From Ailurus styani (lineage: Eukaryota > Chordata > Mammalia > Carnivora > Ailuridae), in contig LNAC01000103.1 of the NCBI GenBank assembly GCA_002007465.1, forward strand, positions 2,732,852 to 2,796,851: a stretch of DNA of 64,000 nt, given 5' to 3'. Below are positions 1 to 11,479 of this stretch, piece after piece (within the stretch, counting starts at the first letter, position 1; every line of letters begins with the position of its first letter). The notes beneath the pieces were generated by a model that had not been told where the DNA came from, searched no databases, and was given only the letters and a program-made list of their open reading frames with translations. The position numbers and the translations under genes are program-made.

Positions 1-1010
1 TTGTTTCTCTAAGAAATTCATAAGGAAAATATATACAGATTTTTTTATCTTTAAATTTAAAAAACAGAACAGTTCTGCTAATTTTCCCCCATATCGCTTT
101 TCTTTATTTTTTTTATTTCTCCTTTATTTATAGGTAAAATGTCCATAGCTATATCCTTAATTTCTAGCTTCAATTTATAGAATAGTGATCAAGAATATAA
201 CCATTTACATTTTTCAAAACTATATAATAAAAAACATATTTTCTAAATTAGACATTGTCACATAATTAAAAAAATAAGAAGGTACTTAGAGACAATGAAA
301 AACCACTTTCTCAATCTTGGTCAATATTGTGTCAAGATTTAACACCTGCCTGACATTGTACAGTTTGCAAATCTGGTGTTATCTGACTTTATAGATAAGT
401 CAGGACTTGTTGTAACTGACAAGAGTTTAATTAGGTTTAGTTTCATGGCCATGTGCCTATTACTCAAATGTGTTGCCTTTTAAAAATTATACCAGTAAGA
501 AACTGGCACAATTTCAAGTTCATTTCCCTGCAGTCATGGGAGAGACATAACCTAGAAACAACCAGAGTGCTTGTCTCAAATAAAAGTACATAATAGCATT
601 GCTTGAATATCCACAAGAAAATAATGATTTCAGTTTTATTTTGCATGGCAAATGTAAATCAAGAAAAGTGCACATTCAGCAAATGTCAAAAGAGCTTCCA
701 CTTCAGCAAATATTAAGAGAAACAAAAATCAGTGAATGGTACTGAATGATATCAAATACCAATTAAGGGGATATTTAATTATTTGAATATAAATTAAGAC
801 ATTAGCATTTATTTCTTAACATAATCATTATCACAGTTTTTGTCATGCTAAAATATTTAAAACTGGGTAAAAAATAAACCTATGTATTTGGAAATACATG
901 ATTGGAACACACACATAGGTCAAATTACCCAAGTAATTCTATCTGAAAATACTCTAGTGCAAAGAATGAAAAGGTGGTTGGTTAAAAAGATCCACAAGAG
1001 GAAAGTTCTA
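1..1010. other. AT-rich stretch without a recognisable gene
   Basis: I see no exon, RNA gene or classifiable repeat here. Stops are frequent in all frames and the few short open frames have no recognisable protein content. Confidence 0.6.
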
Positions 1011-1059
1011 TTTTTGTTTTGTTTTGATTTTGTTTTGTTTTGTTTTGTTTTGTTTTGTG
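1011..1059. repeat. (TTTTG)n simple repeat
   Basis: The pentamer TTTTG repeats about nine times with one interruption (gttttgattttg). Such tracts often begin as the A-tail of a retroelement, but no element body is visible beside it. Confidence 0.9.
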
Positions 1060-1348
1060 TGTTTTATTACATCTTGGCATCAGTAGGTATTGCAGAGGCG
1101 AAGTAGTGTTACCTCACTTTTAAGGTAGAATCAAGCACCTCTGGAAGGTCTTTCCAGCCTGGTTGAACTCCCCTTGCCTCTTTCTGCCTTACACCTGTCA
1201 TTATTCCTTTGGGGAATGTTTAATTTGTCATCAATCTCATACTTTTCTTTGACACTCCAGCACCCTGGTAGTATTCCCGTGTAGAGACTTACAAGGACAA
1301 TGACTACTATTTATTTATTGGCTTTATACTAATAAACACCTATTGTGA

Positions 1349-1495
1349 TTTTTTTTAAAGATTTTATTTATTTATTTGACAGAGAGAAACACAGCAGGGA
1401 CACACAAGCACGGGGAGTGAGAGAGGGAGAAGCAGGCTTCCCACAGAGCAGGGAGCCTGACGTGGGGCTTAACGACTGAGCCACCCAGGCGCCCC
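1349..1495 (-). mobile_element. Carnivore tRNA-derived SINE, internally deleted
   Basis: On the minus strand this begins with the SINE head (read here as cacccaggcgcccc) and ends in the AAATAAATAAAATCTT tail. About 50 bases of the tRNA-like part, including the B-box region, are missing: cgtggggc runs straight into ttaacgactgag. A short TSD, tgtgat, flanks it (1345-1350 region and 1496-1501). The Pol III promoter is broken, so the copy should be silent. Confidence 0.9.
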
Positions 1496-1529
1496 TGTGA
1501 TGGTTTTAAATATAGTTATTTTAATTCTT

Positions 1530-1733
1530 TCTTTTTTTTTTAAAGATTTTTTATTTATTTATTTGACAGAGAGATAGAAAGCACAAGTAGGCAGAGAGGC
1601 AGGCAGAGGGGAGAGGGAGAAGCAGGTTCTCCGACGAGCAGAGAGCCCGATGCCAGACTCAGTCCTAGGACCCTGGAATCATGACCTGAGCTTAAGGGGC
1701 AGCCGCTTAACCGACTGAGCCACCCAGGCACCC
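1530..1733 (-). mobile_element. Carnivore tRNA-derived SINE
   Basis: This is a full-length minus-strand SINE with a poly-T start, CT/GA-rich body and the head ccacccaggcaccc. A TSD, agttattttaattctt, lies at 1514-1529 and 1734-1749, which fixes both boundaries and shows insertion by the L1 machinery. Confidence 0.95.
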
Positions 1734-1770
1734 AGTTATTTTAATTCTTAAACCTATTGTAATGGCTTTA

Positions 1771-2148
1771 GATGTAGTTATTTTAACTCTTCTAACAACC
1801 TTTTGAGTGTTTATTATTATAGTTCCCATTTTTACAGAAAAGGAACTCAAAGCCCAATGATGAGACTTGTTTAACACACAGCTAGTAAGTAGCTGACATG
1901 AAATTTAAAACTAGGCAGGGCGCCTGGGTGGCTCAGTGGGTTAAAGCCGCTGCCTTCGGCTCAGGTCATGATCCCAGGGTCCTGGGATCGAGGCCCGCAN
2001 GATGTAGTTATTTTAACTCTTCTAACAACCTTTTGAGTGTTTATTATTATAGTTCCCATTTTTACAGAAAAGGAACTCAAAGCCCAATGATGAGACTTGT
2101 TTAACACACAGCTAGTAAGTAGCTGACATGAAATTTAAAACTAGGCAG
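1771..2148. other. One-N assembly gap with duplicated flanks
   Basis: A single N at 2000 is preceded by 1771-1918 and followed by an identical 148-base copy at 2001-2148. The left copy runs into a SINE cut off at the N; the right copy continues into normal flanking sequence without the SINE. The simplest reading is that two alleles, SINE-present and SINE-absent, were joined end to end by the assembler. A real tandem duplication is less likely because the break sits exactly on the N. Confidence 0.85.
1919..1999 (+). mobile_element. Partial SINE (first 81 bases), cut by a gap
   Basis: This matches the young musteloid form of the SINE head almost perfectly (ggcgcctgggtggctcag, then gggttaaagccgctgcc). 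It stops at the N at 2000. The near-consensus sequence suggests a recent insertion. Confidence 0.9.
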
Positions 2149-2193
2149 ACTTTCTCCAGTATCTATGCTCTCATAATTTAAATGGAATGTATT

Positions 2194-2277
2194 TTTATTT
2201 AGATACAGTTTTCTATGACCACTAAGAATTGAAGCTTTATTTAGATACACTTTTCTATGACCACTAAGAATTGAAGC
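2194..2277 (+). repeat. Two-copy tandem duplication, 42-base unit
   Basis: Units 2194-2235 and 2236-2277 are adjacent direct repeats that differ at one base (acagttttc versus acacttttc). No N separates them, so this looks like a true local duplication. Confidence 0.9.
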
Positions 2278-4060
2278 TTATAAATATTGAGCTCTAATAA
2301 ATATTGAATCTGATATAGAAATGCAAAGTCAAAGGAAAATTATTAATTTTATTACCATCATATTTCTTAGACACAATAACTGTAAGAAAATGATTAATGC
2401 TATAGAACTCAATATTTTTTTCCTGATATTTGTGTACCATTGGATCATTTAAATTCAAATATCTTTAGGTTATATAGGTCTCACCTTTTAAAATATACAT
2501 GAAATACACAATTTAAAAAACTGTATTTCTCTATATAAAGTAGGTTTCATGCTCTGTGAGACTCAACCTCCACCATTTTAAGGCCAATAGACTGTTCAGT
2601 GTATATATAGAGATACAGAGATAAATATTCTTCATTTTTTAATGAATCATTTTTCTTCCCACATAAGCTAAATGCTGAAGAAATATGAGCAGATTTGTGT
2701 GAGGAAGCATCAGTAAATATCCTGATCAATAAAAAAATTGGACAAGCCACATGCTGAAGTCACATTAAAATGAAAATTGAGGAGTAAATCCATAGGAGTA
2801 TTGTAATATGCACAGATGGCAGGGATGAACCTGGTTGCTTTCCATCCAGTACCTGCTCTGGAATATATGGAACTACATCTCCAGAATATCTTTACTATAT
2901 TAAGTGTTTGCTAGTGGCTGCCAAATTCCAAAAGGACATCCCTCCTAAAAGAAAGTGAACATGAAACTCATAATTTGAAAAACATATTTGCATATATAAA
3001 GTAGGTTTCGTGTTCTATGGAGATCAAAATTGAAAGTGAAAATTGTACAGTGAAAGTACAGGAACATAATTTTCTTAAACTAAACTATATTAATATCTGT
3101 AAAAAGCTAGAAGTTCCAAATTTAAAAGGAACAGAATATGAAGCCAGTGCTTTAGGTTCATGGTCAATAGCTCAGAATAGGGAGTAACCTGGGAAACAAG
3201 AATTTCTCTTCCCACTGTTAATTCTAATCTATGAGCTGATCTCCTTTGGTTCAAGGTACAGAAACTCAGTCAGGACTGTGTTGGGCCCAGATGGTTGAAT
3301 GATTGACTGGCTACCATTTTTGTGCCAGATTGGCCCATCTCCCTACCTTTTCATCCAAGTCCATATGAATTGGAAGATTGTATATGAGGGAAAAGATTAT
3401 ATCACAAAATGAAAAATAAAATATTTTTTAATATCCAGAAAGGATCGCAGGGAAAAATTTGGGAATAGGTCTTTAATCTAAATGATTAATTTAATATGTT
3501 TTCTCTCTTAGGTGTTTTTAATAATTAGAGATTATGAAAAAAGACTAAAATATTTTATATTTAAGCCAAATTATAATATCAGTTTGTATAATGACAAACT
3601 ACATGTATTTCTGTAATTTTCTGTAGTAAAAAAGTTCTATATTTAAGCAAATTTCAGGGACCTATTAGTATACATTTTAATATAGCAGAATATTCCTTTC
3701 TTGAAACAGAAGATAATATTTTTGAGATAAATTACATATGGTAGAAAGGGTTAAATGTATATATATTTTGGATTGATTAAATTAATTCTAGTGTATTTCT
3801 CAACAACAGCTTTTTTACACTTCATAAATCTGAACACAACATTCTAAGAAATGATATTAACATAATATTATTAGTATTCTAATATTAATATGTTTGAGTA
3901 GAATATTACATTATTTGTTATAAAATTTCTATTCTAATGACCAGACTTGAAAATCACTAGCATAATCTGAATAATATAATAGAGTACTTAAATGCAAGTC
4001 AACATCCTCTTGTTTTTATCTCATTTACTTCCTCCACATTATTGAGGGGAAAGTATTGAT
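2278..4060. other. AT-rich stretch without a recognisable gene
   Basis: I see no gene. A phrase resembling 2530-2548 (tatataaagtaggtttc) recurs near 2993-3010, which may mark an old local duplication. Confidence 0.5.
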
Positions 4061-4073
4061 AAAAAAGATGATT

Positions 4074-4271
4074 GGGGCACTTGGGTGGCTCAGTTGTTAA
4101 GCGTCTGCCTTTGGCTGGGGCCCTGATCCCAGGGTCCTGGGATTGAGCCCCACGTTGGGCTTCCTGCTCATCAGGGAGACTGCTTCTCCCTCTCCAGTTC
4201 CCCTGTGCTTGTGTTCCCTCTCTCGTTGTGCCTCTCTCTGTCAACTAAATAAATAAAATCTAAAAAAAAAA
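4074..4271 (+). mobile_element. Carnivore SINE, older arctoid-type
   Basis: The copy has the head ggggcacttgggtggctcag, the variant ttaagcgtctgcc and the A-rich tail aaataaataaaatct followed by A10. An imperfect TSD, aaaaagatgattg / aaaaagataattg, flanks it. Its head variant separates it from the gggttaaagcc copies. Confidence 0.93.
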
Positions 4272-5486
4272 GATAATTGTAAAAGTATATTGAGTTTCAC
4301 AGACAATGAAGTATTATTTCTGTCATTTTCTAATAATGATAGCATAGCAATTTGATGTCCAAAGGTACTTCTATTTCTGACTCTGTAATTTATTAGAAGC
4401 ATGACCACTGGCTATGAAGTTATATTATCTGTGGGCCGTGGCTTATTTTAAATTTTAAATGCAGATAATAGGTTGATTTGTATCCATATATGTTCCTATA
4501 TATTTATATGTTATTTTGAGGACATCATAATGGTATTTATTATCCATATAAAATGGCATCCCTTTTTAGGCATAGGCACTTTGCAGGCTGGGAATTGGCC
4601 TCTTACCTCATTTATCTGTGCATCCAGCCTCTGTTTATTGCCGATGGTCTCTCAAATTCACAGTAAATAAAACAGTGAATATTGTATATTTTATAAAATT
4701 TTCATTAAAGTTGTTTTTTGTTACTGTTTTGATAGTTTTCCTTGTTCTAATGGTGCTGCCAATTTTTGTCACTAGGATTTGAAATTTATCTTTCCAACAA
4801 TTTTGATGTCCTTTTAGCTTACATTTTTCAGATTCTTAATTTAATCTCTGCTATGAGGATATTGACAATGCTGCATAGACCAAGTGAAACATAGATGGAA
4901 AGTCCTGTTGGTCTAGAAAGTACAGTCTCATTTTCTCTTTATTTTTCAGACTGGTCAACAAAGAAAAGGAAAGAGAGTCTTCAGCATCTTTCGTAAGTAA
5001 TAGTATTATGTGGTAATTAGTAATTTTTAACCACATTCATGGAAAATTAGTTAAATCAATAACAGAAGGCCCTCTAAAATTATAGCCATTTATTTAACTC
5101 CAAATTATATGAGATTGAAGTCCTAGTGTATTTATCAATGGAAGTTAGCTTTTTCACATGGAAAGTAGTGTGGAACTTAGATAAACTTGAACGGAACATT
5201 TAAAATATAGTATTCTGGCTTCTATGACAGCTATTAGGTTTTAATTGATTGACACCATATATCTTTAAGAAAGGCAGAGTATATAAGAAAGGAGCAATGG
5301 CCTGGGATTCCAGGACTTTGAGTTTAATCTTCAATCTTGATTTTACCTAGTTCTTTTTTCATTAGCAGGTCACATCCTCTCAGAGTATCCTTTTAATGCA
5401 TTAATTAAGGAGATTGCATTCAATAATGAGTAAAATCTCATCAAGCTAAAAAAAATTCAGTTAGCCACTCTAACTCTTGATGTTCT
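4272..5486. other. AT-rich stretch without a recognisable gene
   Basis: Nothing classifiable was seen. Short open frames at 4473-4670 and 4851-5036 show no protein-family features. Confidence 0.5.
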
Positions 5487-5501
5487 AAAATGATCACTAG
5501 T

Positions 5502-5700
5502 GGGGTGCCTGGGTGGCTCAGATGGTTAAGCGTCTGCCTTCAGCCCAGGTCATGATCCCAGGGTCCTGGGATTGAGCCCCACTTCATCAGGCTCCGTGCT
5601 CAGCAGGGCATCTGCTTCTCCCTCTCCCTCTGCCTCTCCCCCTGCTTGTTCTCTCTCTGTCTCTCTCTATCAAATGAAAAAATAAAATTTAAAAAAAAAG
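5502..5700 (+). mobile_element. Carnivore SINE, first of a tandem pair
   Basis: Full-length plus-strand SINE of the older ttaagcgtctgcc type. Its left TSD, aaaatgatcactagt, is at 5487-5501. The matching right TSD is at 5911-5925, beyond a second SINE, so the second copy landed in this one's A-tail. Confidence 0.95.
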
Positions 5701-5706
5701 TAAAAA

Positions 5707-5900
5707 GGGTGCCTGGGTAGCTCAGTGTGTTAAGCCTCTGCCTTTGGCTTAGGTCATGATCTCAGGGTCCTGGGATCGAGCCCCACATCAGGATCCCTGC
5801 TCAGCGGGGAGCCTGTTTCCTCGTCTCTCTGCCTGCCTCTCTGCCTACTTGTAATCTCTCACTCTGCCGAATAAATAAATGAAATCTTAAAAAAAAAAAA
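5707..5900 (+). mobile_element. Carnivore SINE inserted in the A-tail of its neighbour
   Basis: This copy has the younger body (ctgcctacttgtaatctc) and lies between aaaaaaaaagtaaaaa on the left and aaaagtaaaaaa on the right, which is its own A-rich TSD. The two SINEs together are enclosed by the outer TSD at 5487-5501 and 5911-5925. Confidence 0.93.
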
Positions 5901-5925
5901 GTAAAAAACCAAAATGATCACTAGT

Positions 5926-6835
5926 ATTAAAATAATAGTGTTCTTCTTGGAAATACCATGGAGTGCCTCATTTCAACCGTATAATATTCTTTATAAATTC
6001 CAAACTTAGAATACATTTACCCTATAGTAAATATGCATTGTAAAAAGAGATATGCACTGTAAAAATAAACATAGCAATATTATATAAGTATTATACATAA
6101 TTTCTAAGTAGAAAACCAATTTATAAATGGTCACTGTATCTTCATGATAAACAAGAATGATTATTCTTAAAAAAAAAGCCTTTCCCAAATGCAGTGCAGA
6201 TTATTTTACATAAGTTGCTCAACTATTCAAATAAACAACTTTTATTAATTTGGAGTTTCAACTCAATTTCAGCATTCTGTCAATCTCTAATAGCAATCCA
6301 TTAAACAGTTAGTATTATTTTTCTTTTTCTTGATAATGGGCTAAATTTGTTTATTAAAGAAGACACAAATTGCTTTATTTGACAAATATTGACTGCAGTA
6401 TTCCTTTGAAAGTTTGCAGTTTTCCTTTAAAAATAGTCAGTTAGTATTGTGAGGATGAAAATCGTTCTGGCATTAGTAACACAGAGATTGTTCATATTGG
6501 TACAAAATCCACATAGAATATTTAAATTCATATATAATATCCAGATTAACTCTGCAGTTTATATATTTTAGATACATGGAATCTGTGTTCTACAGAATTA
6601 ATTCTAACATATTTAATGAAATTGTTTTATTATAAATTATTTATTGATCAGCTGAATTATAAAAAGGCTTCTCTTTTAAGTTAAGAGAAACTTTGTAATT
6701 ATTTGTTCTCAGGGGAAGATGATTGTATTATTATAAATGCATCCACTTTTTAAGTATAAGTGTATCACAAAACTCAAAATATCTTTTAATTAAAAGGAAA
6801 TTCTCAAAATTTTGCTTACTGAACACATGCTTTAA
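5926..6835. other. AT-rich stretch without a recognisable gene
   Basis: No gene or repeat family was recognised. Confidence 0.5.
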
Positions 6836-6849
6836 AGTTAACCAGATGT

Positions 6850-7040
6850 TGGGACTCATGGGTGACTCAGTCAGTTAAGCGTCTGCCTTCTACTCAGGTT
6901 GTGGTCCCAAGGTCATGGGGTGGAGCCTCCATTGGGCTTCCTGCTCAGTGAGGAGCCTATTCTCCCTCTCCTTCTCCACCCCCCTCGTGCTCATGCCTGC
7001 TCTCTCTCTCAAATAAATAAATAAAATGTTAAAAATAAAA
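6850..7040 (+). mobile_element. Carnivore SINE, diverged copy
   Basis: The head is diverged (gggactcatgggtgactcag). The tail is aaataaataaataaaatg. TSD gttaaccaga is found just left of the element (around 6838-6847) and again at 7041-7050. The divergence marks it as one of the older copies. Confidence 0.92.
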
Positions 7041-7205
7041 GTTAACCAGATATTAAAATTGTATTAGTAGACCTCACCCAAGACCAGATGAAATGCAATC
7101 TATTCAGCTATGAAATCCATCCACAAGTAAATAGCTGTTGAGATATCAGTTATTTGGCTTTATCATTCAGAAGAGCTACAGTGAGTCAGGTTAATATGTG
7201 TTTCA

Positions 7206-7357
7206 TCAAAAACCAAACTGCACACTGACTAAAACAAAGCACACACACACACACACACAAAAGAGGTAAGAAAAAAAGANGTCAAAAACCAAACTCTGCA
7301 CACTGACTAAAACAAAGCACACACACACACACACACAAAAGAGGTAAGAAAAAAAGA
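7206..7357. other. One-N assembly gap with duplicated microsatellite flank
   Basis: The N at 7280 separates two copies of the same sequence, 7206-7279 and 7282-7357. Each contains a (CA)9 tract. They differ only by a two-base ct insertion (aaactgcac versus aaactctgcac). This looks like two alleles or an unresolved overlap joined in series, not a biological repeat. Confidence 0.85.
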
Positions 7358-8780
7358 AACGGAAACAAAATGAGTTTATTGCAAAGGTTTCATCCTGTAG
7401 CCTGGAAAACTCAAGGCTATAGGAGCAATGAGTTTCAAGTTGGTCCCTGACTAAGGGGCTTTTATGGGGTTAAATGGGGAAGTCATTTGGCTTGTTCAGC
7501 TGATCGATTGCCTCGCGGTCTTCCTTATTTGGATCAGGGTAGCTGAGGGAACAAGGAAGTCTAGAAATGAAGTGAACAGACTCGGCGTTTGGCAATTGGC
7601 TGACATCCTCTGCAGATTTCTGAGAAGAGCTGTAAATTCCTGCAACTTGCGTTAGGTAAGGTTAAGTTTCATTTTCTTTAATGCACCTGTGTCGGCCAAC
7701 TCCATTTTATCCCTGACATACGTGACTCTGTTTTAGTTTCAGAGCCACAGGTTTTTTAGGATGGCTGGATATATATACAGATTTAGAAACTGAGCTTAGA
7801 GGTAATTGTTGAAAAGTTGATCTTAATTGGCAACTGTTACCTTTATTAAAACATTAAAACAACAAAAAAATTTAAAACACATTCTGATTTAAAAGTCTCA
7901 GCAATATATCTCAACTGTATTTATTGAATTGGATGCATTTTGTTAGTATCCCTTATTTGTTAAGCAGTTAAGTCATCTTTCTCCTCACCTGTCTCTCTTT
8001 GCTTCTTTCTGAAACAAAAATTTAAATGATTAAAATACAGTCTAATAAAACCAATTATTTGTTCAGGAACCACTTAGTTTGATCTTTAGAAGTAAAAAAT
8101 ACCTTTGAAATCTGATCTAAAGGTGTTTCATGCAGCATTTCATGTCATCTCTCAAACAACAATTCATTTTCTGAACGCTATATCATTTCCAATTAAGAAT
8201 TGCATGTCGCAAAAATGATTTGGTTCTCTGCAGCTCTGACTTCCATTAGATATTCAATTATTTATAATGGGTTGAAGCTTAATTAAATAAACTTAATTAA
8301 AATTAAATTAACCCTTTTTACAAAGCATTTTCCAAGTTATATTAAGTGAAGGACAAAGGAAACTTTAGCATCATCCTTAAGCAAGGGGATACTTGAATGC
8401 TGAGTTTAAGGAGATTGCATTATTAAAATTTAAAAGCATACAGTTAAAATTAAAAGATACTCAAGCTATTAATGTAGCTCTCTTAAGAAACTCAGAGCTT
8501 CATGTGGCATTATTATTATTATAGATAACACCAAAATGTTTTTCCAAGTTAAGCCATTGCCAACAATTTCAGTGGTGACCTTTGAATTCACTGTTGGACA
8601 GACTTTAATATTCTCTAATACAATATTTAATTGAATAATTGTACACTAAGGAGGTATTTATTTCAGACTTTTGGTCACTGTTTAGATGGAATCAGTTCTG
8701 ATTTTTAAGATTATCCTATTAGTAGGTTTATTTTCATTGTTAAAGCAAATTTGTTGTTACTTTATTAAGATAATGTTGTA
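7358..8780. other. Stretch without a gene; possible ancient repeat at 7370-7760
   Basis: The segment at about 7370-7760 has a higher GC content than its surroundings and reads like a decayed interspersed repeat (for example gccaactccattttatcc). I cannot assign a family. From 7760 to 8780 I see nothing recognisable. Confidence 0.35.
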
Positions 8781-8799
8781 TTGCCTAAATTCAAAGATA

Positions 8800-9215
8800 A
8801 ATGCAATATTATCTCATTTATATGTGAAATCCAAAAAGAAAAACAAAACCAAGCTCATAGACACAAAGAACAGACTGGCATTTGTTGGTGGAGGGAATGA
8901 GGAACAGGGTCAAAAGGTACACCCTTCCAGCTATAGAATGAATAAGTTTGGAGGATGCAATGTACAGCATGGTGACTATAGTTAGTAATACTGTACTGGA
9001 TATGTGAAAGTTGCCAGGAGAGTGAGTTTTAAAAGTCTTCATAACAAGAAAAAAAAGAAAAAAATATTTTAGTATCTAGGCATGGTGACAGATCTTAGAC
9101 TTACTGTGATCATTTCACAATATATACAAATATTGAATTACTATGTTGTACACCTGAAAGCAATGTACTGTTATATGTCAATTAGACCTCAAAATATATA
9201 CAAAGAAAAAAAGAA
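8800..9215 (+). mobile_element. Old L1 (L1MA-like) 3' UTR fragment
   Basis: The sequence follows the typical mammalian L1 3' end: tcatagacacaaagaacag, then ggtacacccttccagctat, gtacagcatggtgactata, gttgtacacctgaaag and ttatatgtcaattagacc before an A-rich end. The 5' part of the element is missing. It is diverged, so it predates the carnivore L1 copies. Confidence 0.85.
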
Positions 9216-9689
9216 GATATTGGGTGCCAAGTAATATATAGAATTGATCTCATATTGGATTTGGTAAATAGGGTATTATTTTTCTCACAGAAGGAGAAAG
9301 GCAGAAGTAAGCTCTCTGGGTCTGGTGCAAGAGTGTGTTGCCAACCGAAAGCTATCCTTCCTTTACCTCCTCTCATTTCCTGTTCACGTGTCCTGATTTA
9401 ATCATATGTTATATAAATTTCCCGAAGGTTAAAATCTCAGTGACATTAAATAGTCATACTAATCTTATTCCTCCTGGACAATGATTCCTCTTAAGCTGGG
9501 CTTGGGAATTTCTTTGGGGAGACTGTTCCAGTGAAAAAAGAAGTTGCTCCCAGATGAAGCCAGAGCAGGGCCCATCTGTTGATCAGATCCTCGCACATAC
9601 TTAAGGCTTTTCTTCTTCGTCTGTAAATGTAAATCAAGAGCCAGAGTTGGCCAGGTTTTTGGGGAAAGCATTCAGTATGAAAGGCAAAA
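9216..9689. other. Stretch without a recognisable gene
   Basis: Overlapping minus-strand open frames at 9465-9745 have no recognisable family and no start or splice context. I treat them as chance frames. Confidence 0.45.
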
Positions 9690-10760
9690 ACAAAACCATT
9701 TTTTAAAGGAATAAAAGTAGAAGGAAAGACCATCAGAAAAAGCAAAAGAAAACTTCCTATGAAGTGTAATTAATACAATCAGCCACAGGAGCTCATATTG
9801 CATCATCAAAACAAGAAGAAAATGTTACAGATAATATCAACTAGAAAAACATTAAAGAGCTTTTGGAAATTATGTCAAGCAAATACAGAGATAATGGGCC
9901 AGTAACAGAAAAAGATGACTATCCAAGGATTCCTGGAGGATATCTAATACCCAAATAATATGGTATCAAGAAAAAATAACATGGGAAACAGAGAAGAGGA
10001 AATTATCAAAGTAGCAGGACAAGACAATTTCCTAGATAGGATGTCTGTCTTAATGAAGGACAAGTACAATGAAATAAAAAGAAGAATAGATTTGTAGAAG
10101 GATGTAATATCAGGGCATTTTAGAACAACAGGACAAAATGAATATCCTTAAATTTCCCAATGGAAAATGTTGATATAAAATTCATCAATATCAAATGAGA
10201 TTGAGCTTTTAAATAACAGTCCTGGAATTTACAAGACAATAGACCAGTATTTTCAAAATGAGGTAAAAATAATTGGAGAAAAAATAATTTTCACCTTTGA
10301 GTTCTAGACACAGCCCAGTGATCACATATAAGGATAAAATAAAGTTATTTTCAGATGTGTAAAGTTTTAAAATTTTTTCTCCTAAAAAATTGATCAGGAA
10401 ACTTCCAGAAAATATGCTCCAACAATATAATGACATAAAGGAGGAAAATGGGATTCAATATAAAATAACCGGTTATTTGATTTATTGACCAAGTATAATA
10501 TACATAAGAGTTAATTGGCAATACTCTTGATCAGTATGAGAAGACTTAGAGATTCTATGAAAGTAAGTTTTTTTAGAAAGCCAAATACTAGAAAGGAAAT
10601 CAGACTTTGAATGATAAAGGAAATGCAATCACATTGAAAAATATTTACATTATCCTAATCAAATCACTATTAATTTAACCAAAAATTGGGACATAACAAT
10701 ACTGAAAGATGGGTGCAGAGAGAGAGAAGAAGGAGATATAAAATATTTACATATTATAAC
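9690..10760 (+). mobile_element. Ancient HAL1/L1M-like remnant
   Basis: The plus strand is strikingly purine-rich and A-rich. Phrases such as aaaaataattttcacctttg and ataaagttattttcagatg recall the HAL1/L1M class of ORF1-only LINEs. All frames are broken. The family name rests on recalled similarity, so it needs a RepeatMasker check. Confidence 0.45.
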
Positions 10761-10813
10761 CAATAAAAGGTTTTATTTAGTAGCATAAAGTTTAAAAATA
10801 GAAAGGAAGTTCT

Positions 10814-10960
10814 GGGCACCTGGGTGTCTTAATAGGTTAAGTGTCTGCCTTCAGCTCAGGTCCTGATCTCAGGGTCCTGGGATTAAGCCTAGACTTGCAT
10901 TGGGCTCCCTGCTCGGCAGAAGTCTCCCTACTTGTGCTCGTACTATCTCTCTCTCTCTCA

Positions 10961-10995
<35 letters not shown>

Positions 10996-10998
10996 ATG
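10814..10998 (+). mobile_element. Carnivore SINE with (AAAT)n tail microsatellite
   Basis: The head is gggcacctgggtgtcttaat. The middle is shortened before the CT-rich part (ctacttgtgctcgtactatc). The tail has grown into about ten AAAT units at 10960-10997. I saw no clear TSD. Confidence 0.88.
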
Positions 10999-11190
10999 AA
11001 ATCCTGTAAGAGCAACAGGTTAAAAATATTTTTATCTTTTTAGATGGCTGATTCTGTAGGTAGGACAAAATAGAGGTAGGACAAGTGAATTTTCTTTTCC
11101 ATTACATGTCTTCTGTTTGTTTTTAGCATTATAATAAGTAAATAAACAGATAATTAAAGTCAATTTGATAAGCATAAGAATTATTTTTAA

Positions 11191-11380
11191 GGGGTGCCTG
11201 GGTGGCTCAGTTGGTAGAGCATCTGAATCTTGGTTTTGGTTCAGGTCATGATCTCATGAGTCATGACACTGAGCCCTGAGTGGGACTCTGTGCTCAGCAT
11301 AAGTCTGCTTGGAGATTCTATCCTTCTACCACTCTGATGCTCTCTCTCTCTCAAATAAATAAAATCTTTAAAAAAAAATA
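11191..11380 (+). mobile_element. Carnivore SINE, older type
   Basis: The head ggggtgcctgggtggctcag is followed by ttggtagagcatctgaatct. The tail is caaataaataaaatcttt plus A9. Imperfect TSD: ttatttttaag (left) and taatttttaag (right, near 11388-11398). Confidence 0.92.
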
Positions 11381-11479
11381 ATGATAATAATTTTTAAGAA
11401 GTGATTAAAAACGTCCCCAATGAAAGAAAGTAATACTCATATTCTCCTCCAGTTAGTTAGAATCTTTTTTTGAAGTCCT

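Noticed and set aside
1771..2148. Segmental duplication generating a SINE-flanked repeat
   Set aside because: The break coincides with an N and the copies are identical, which fits an assembly join better than a biological duplication.
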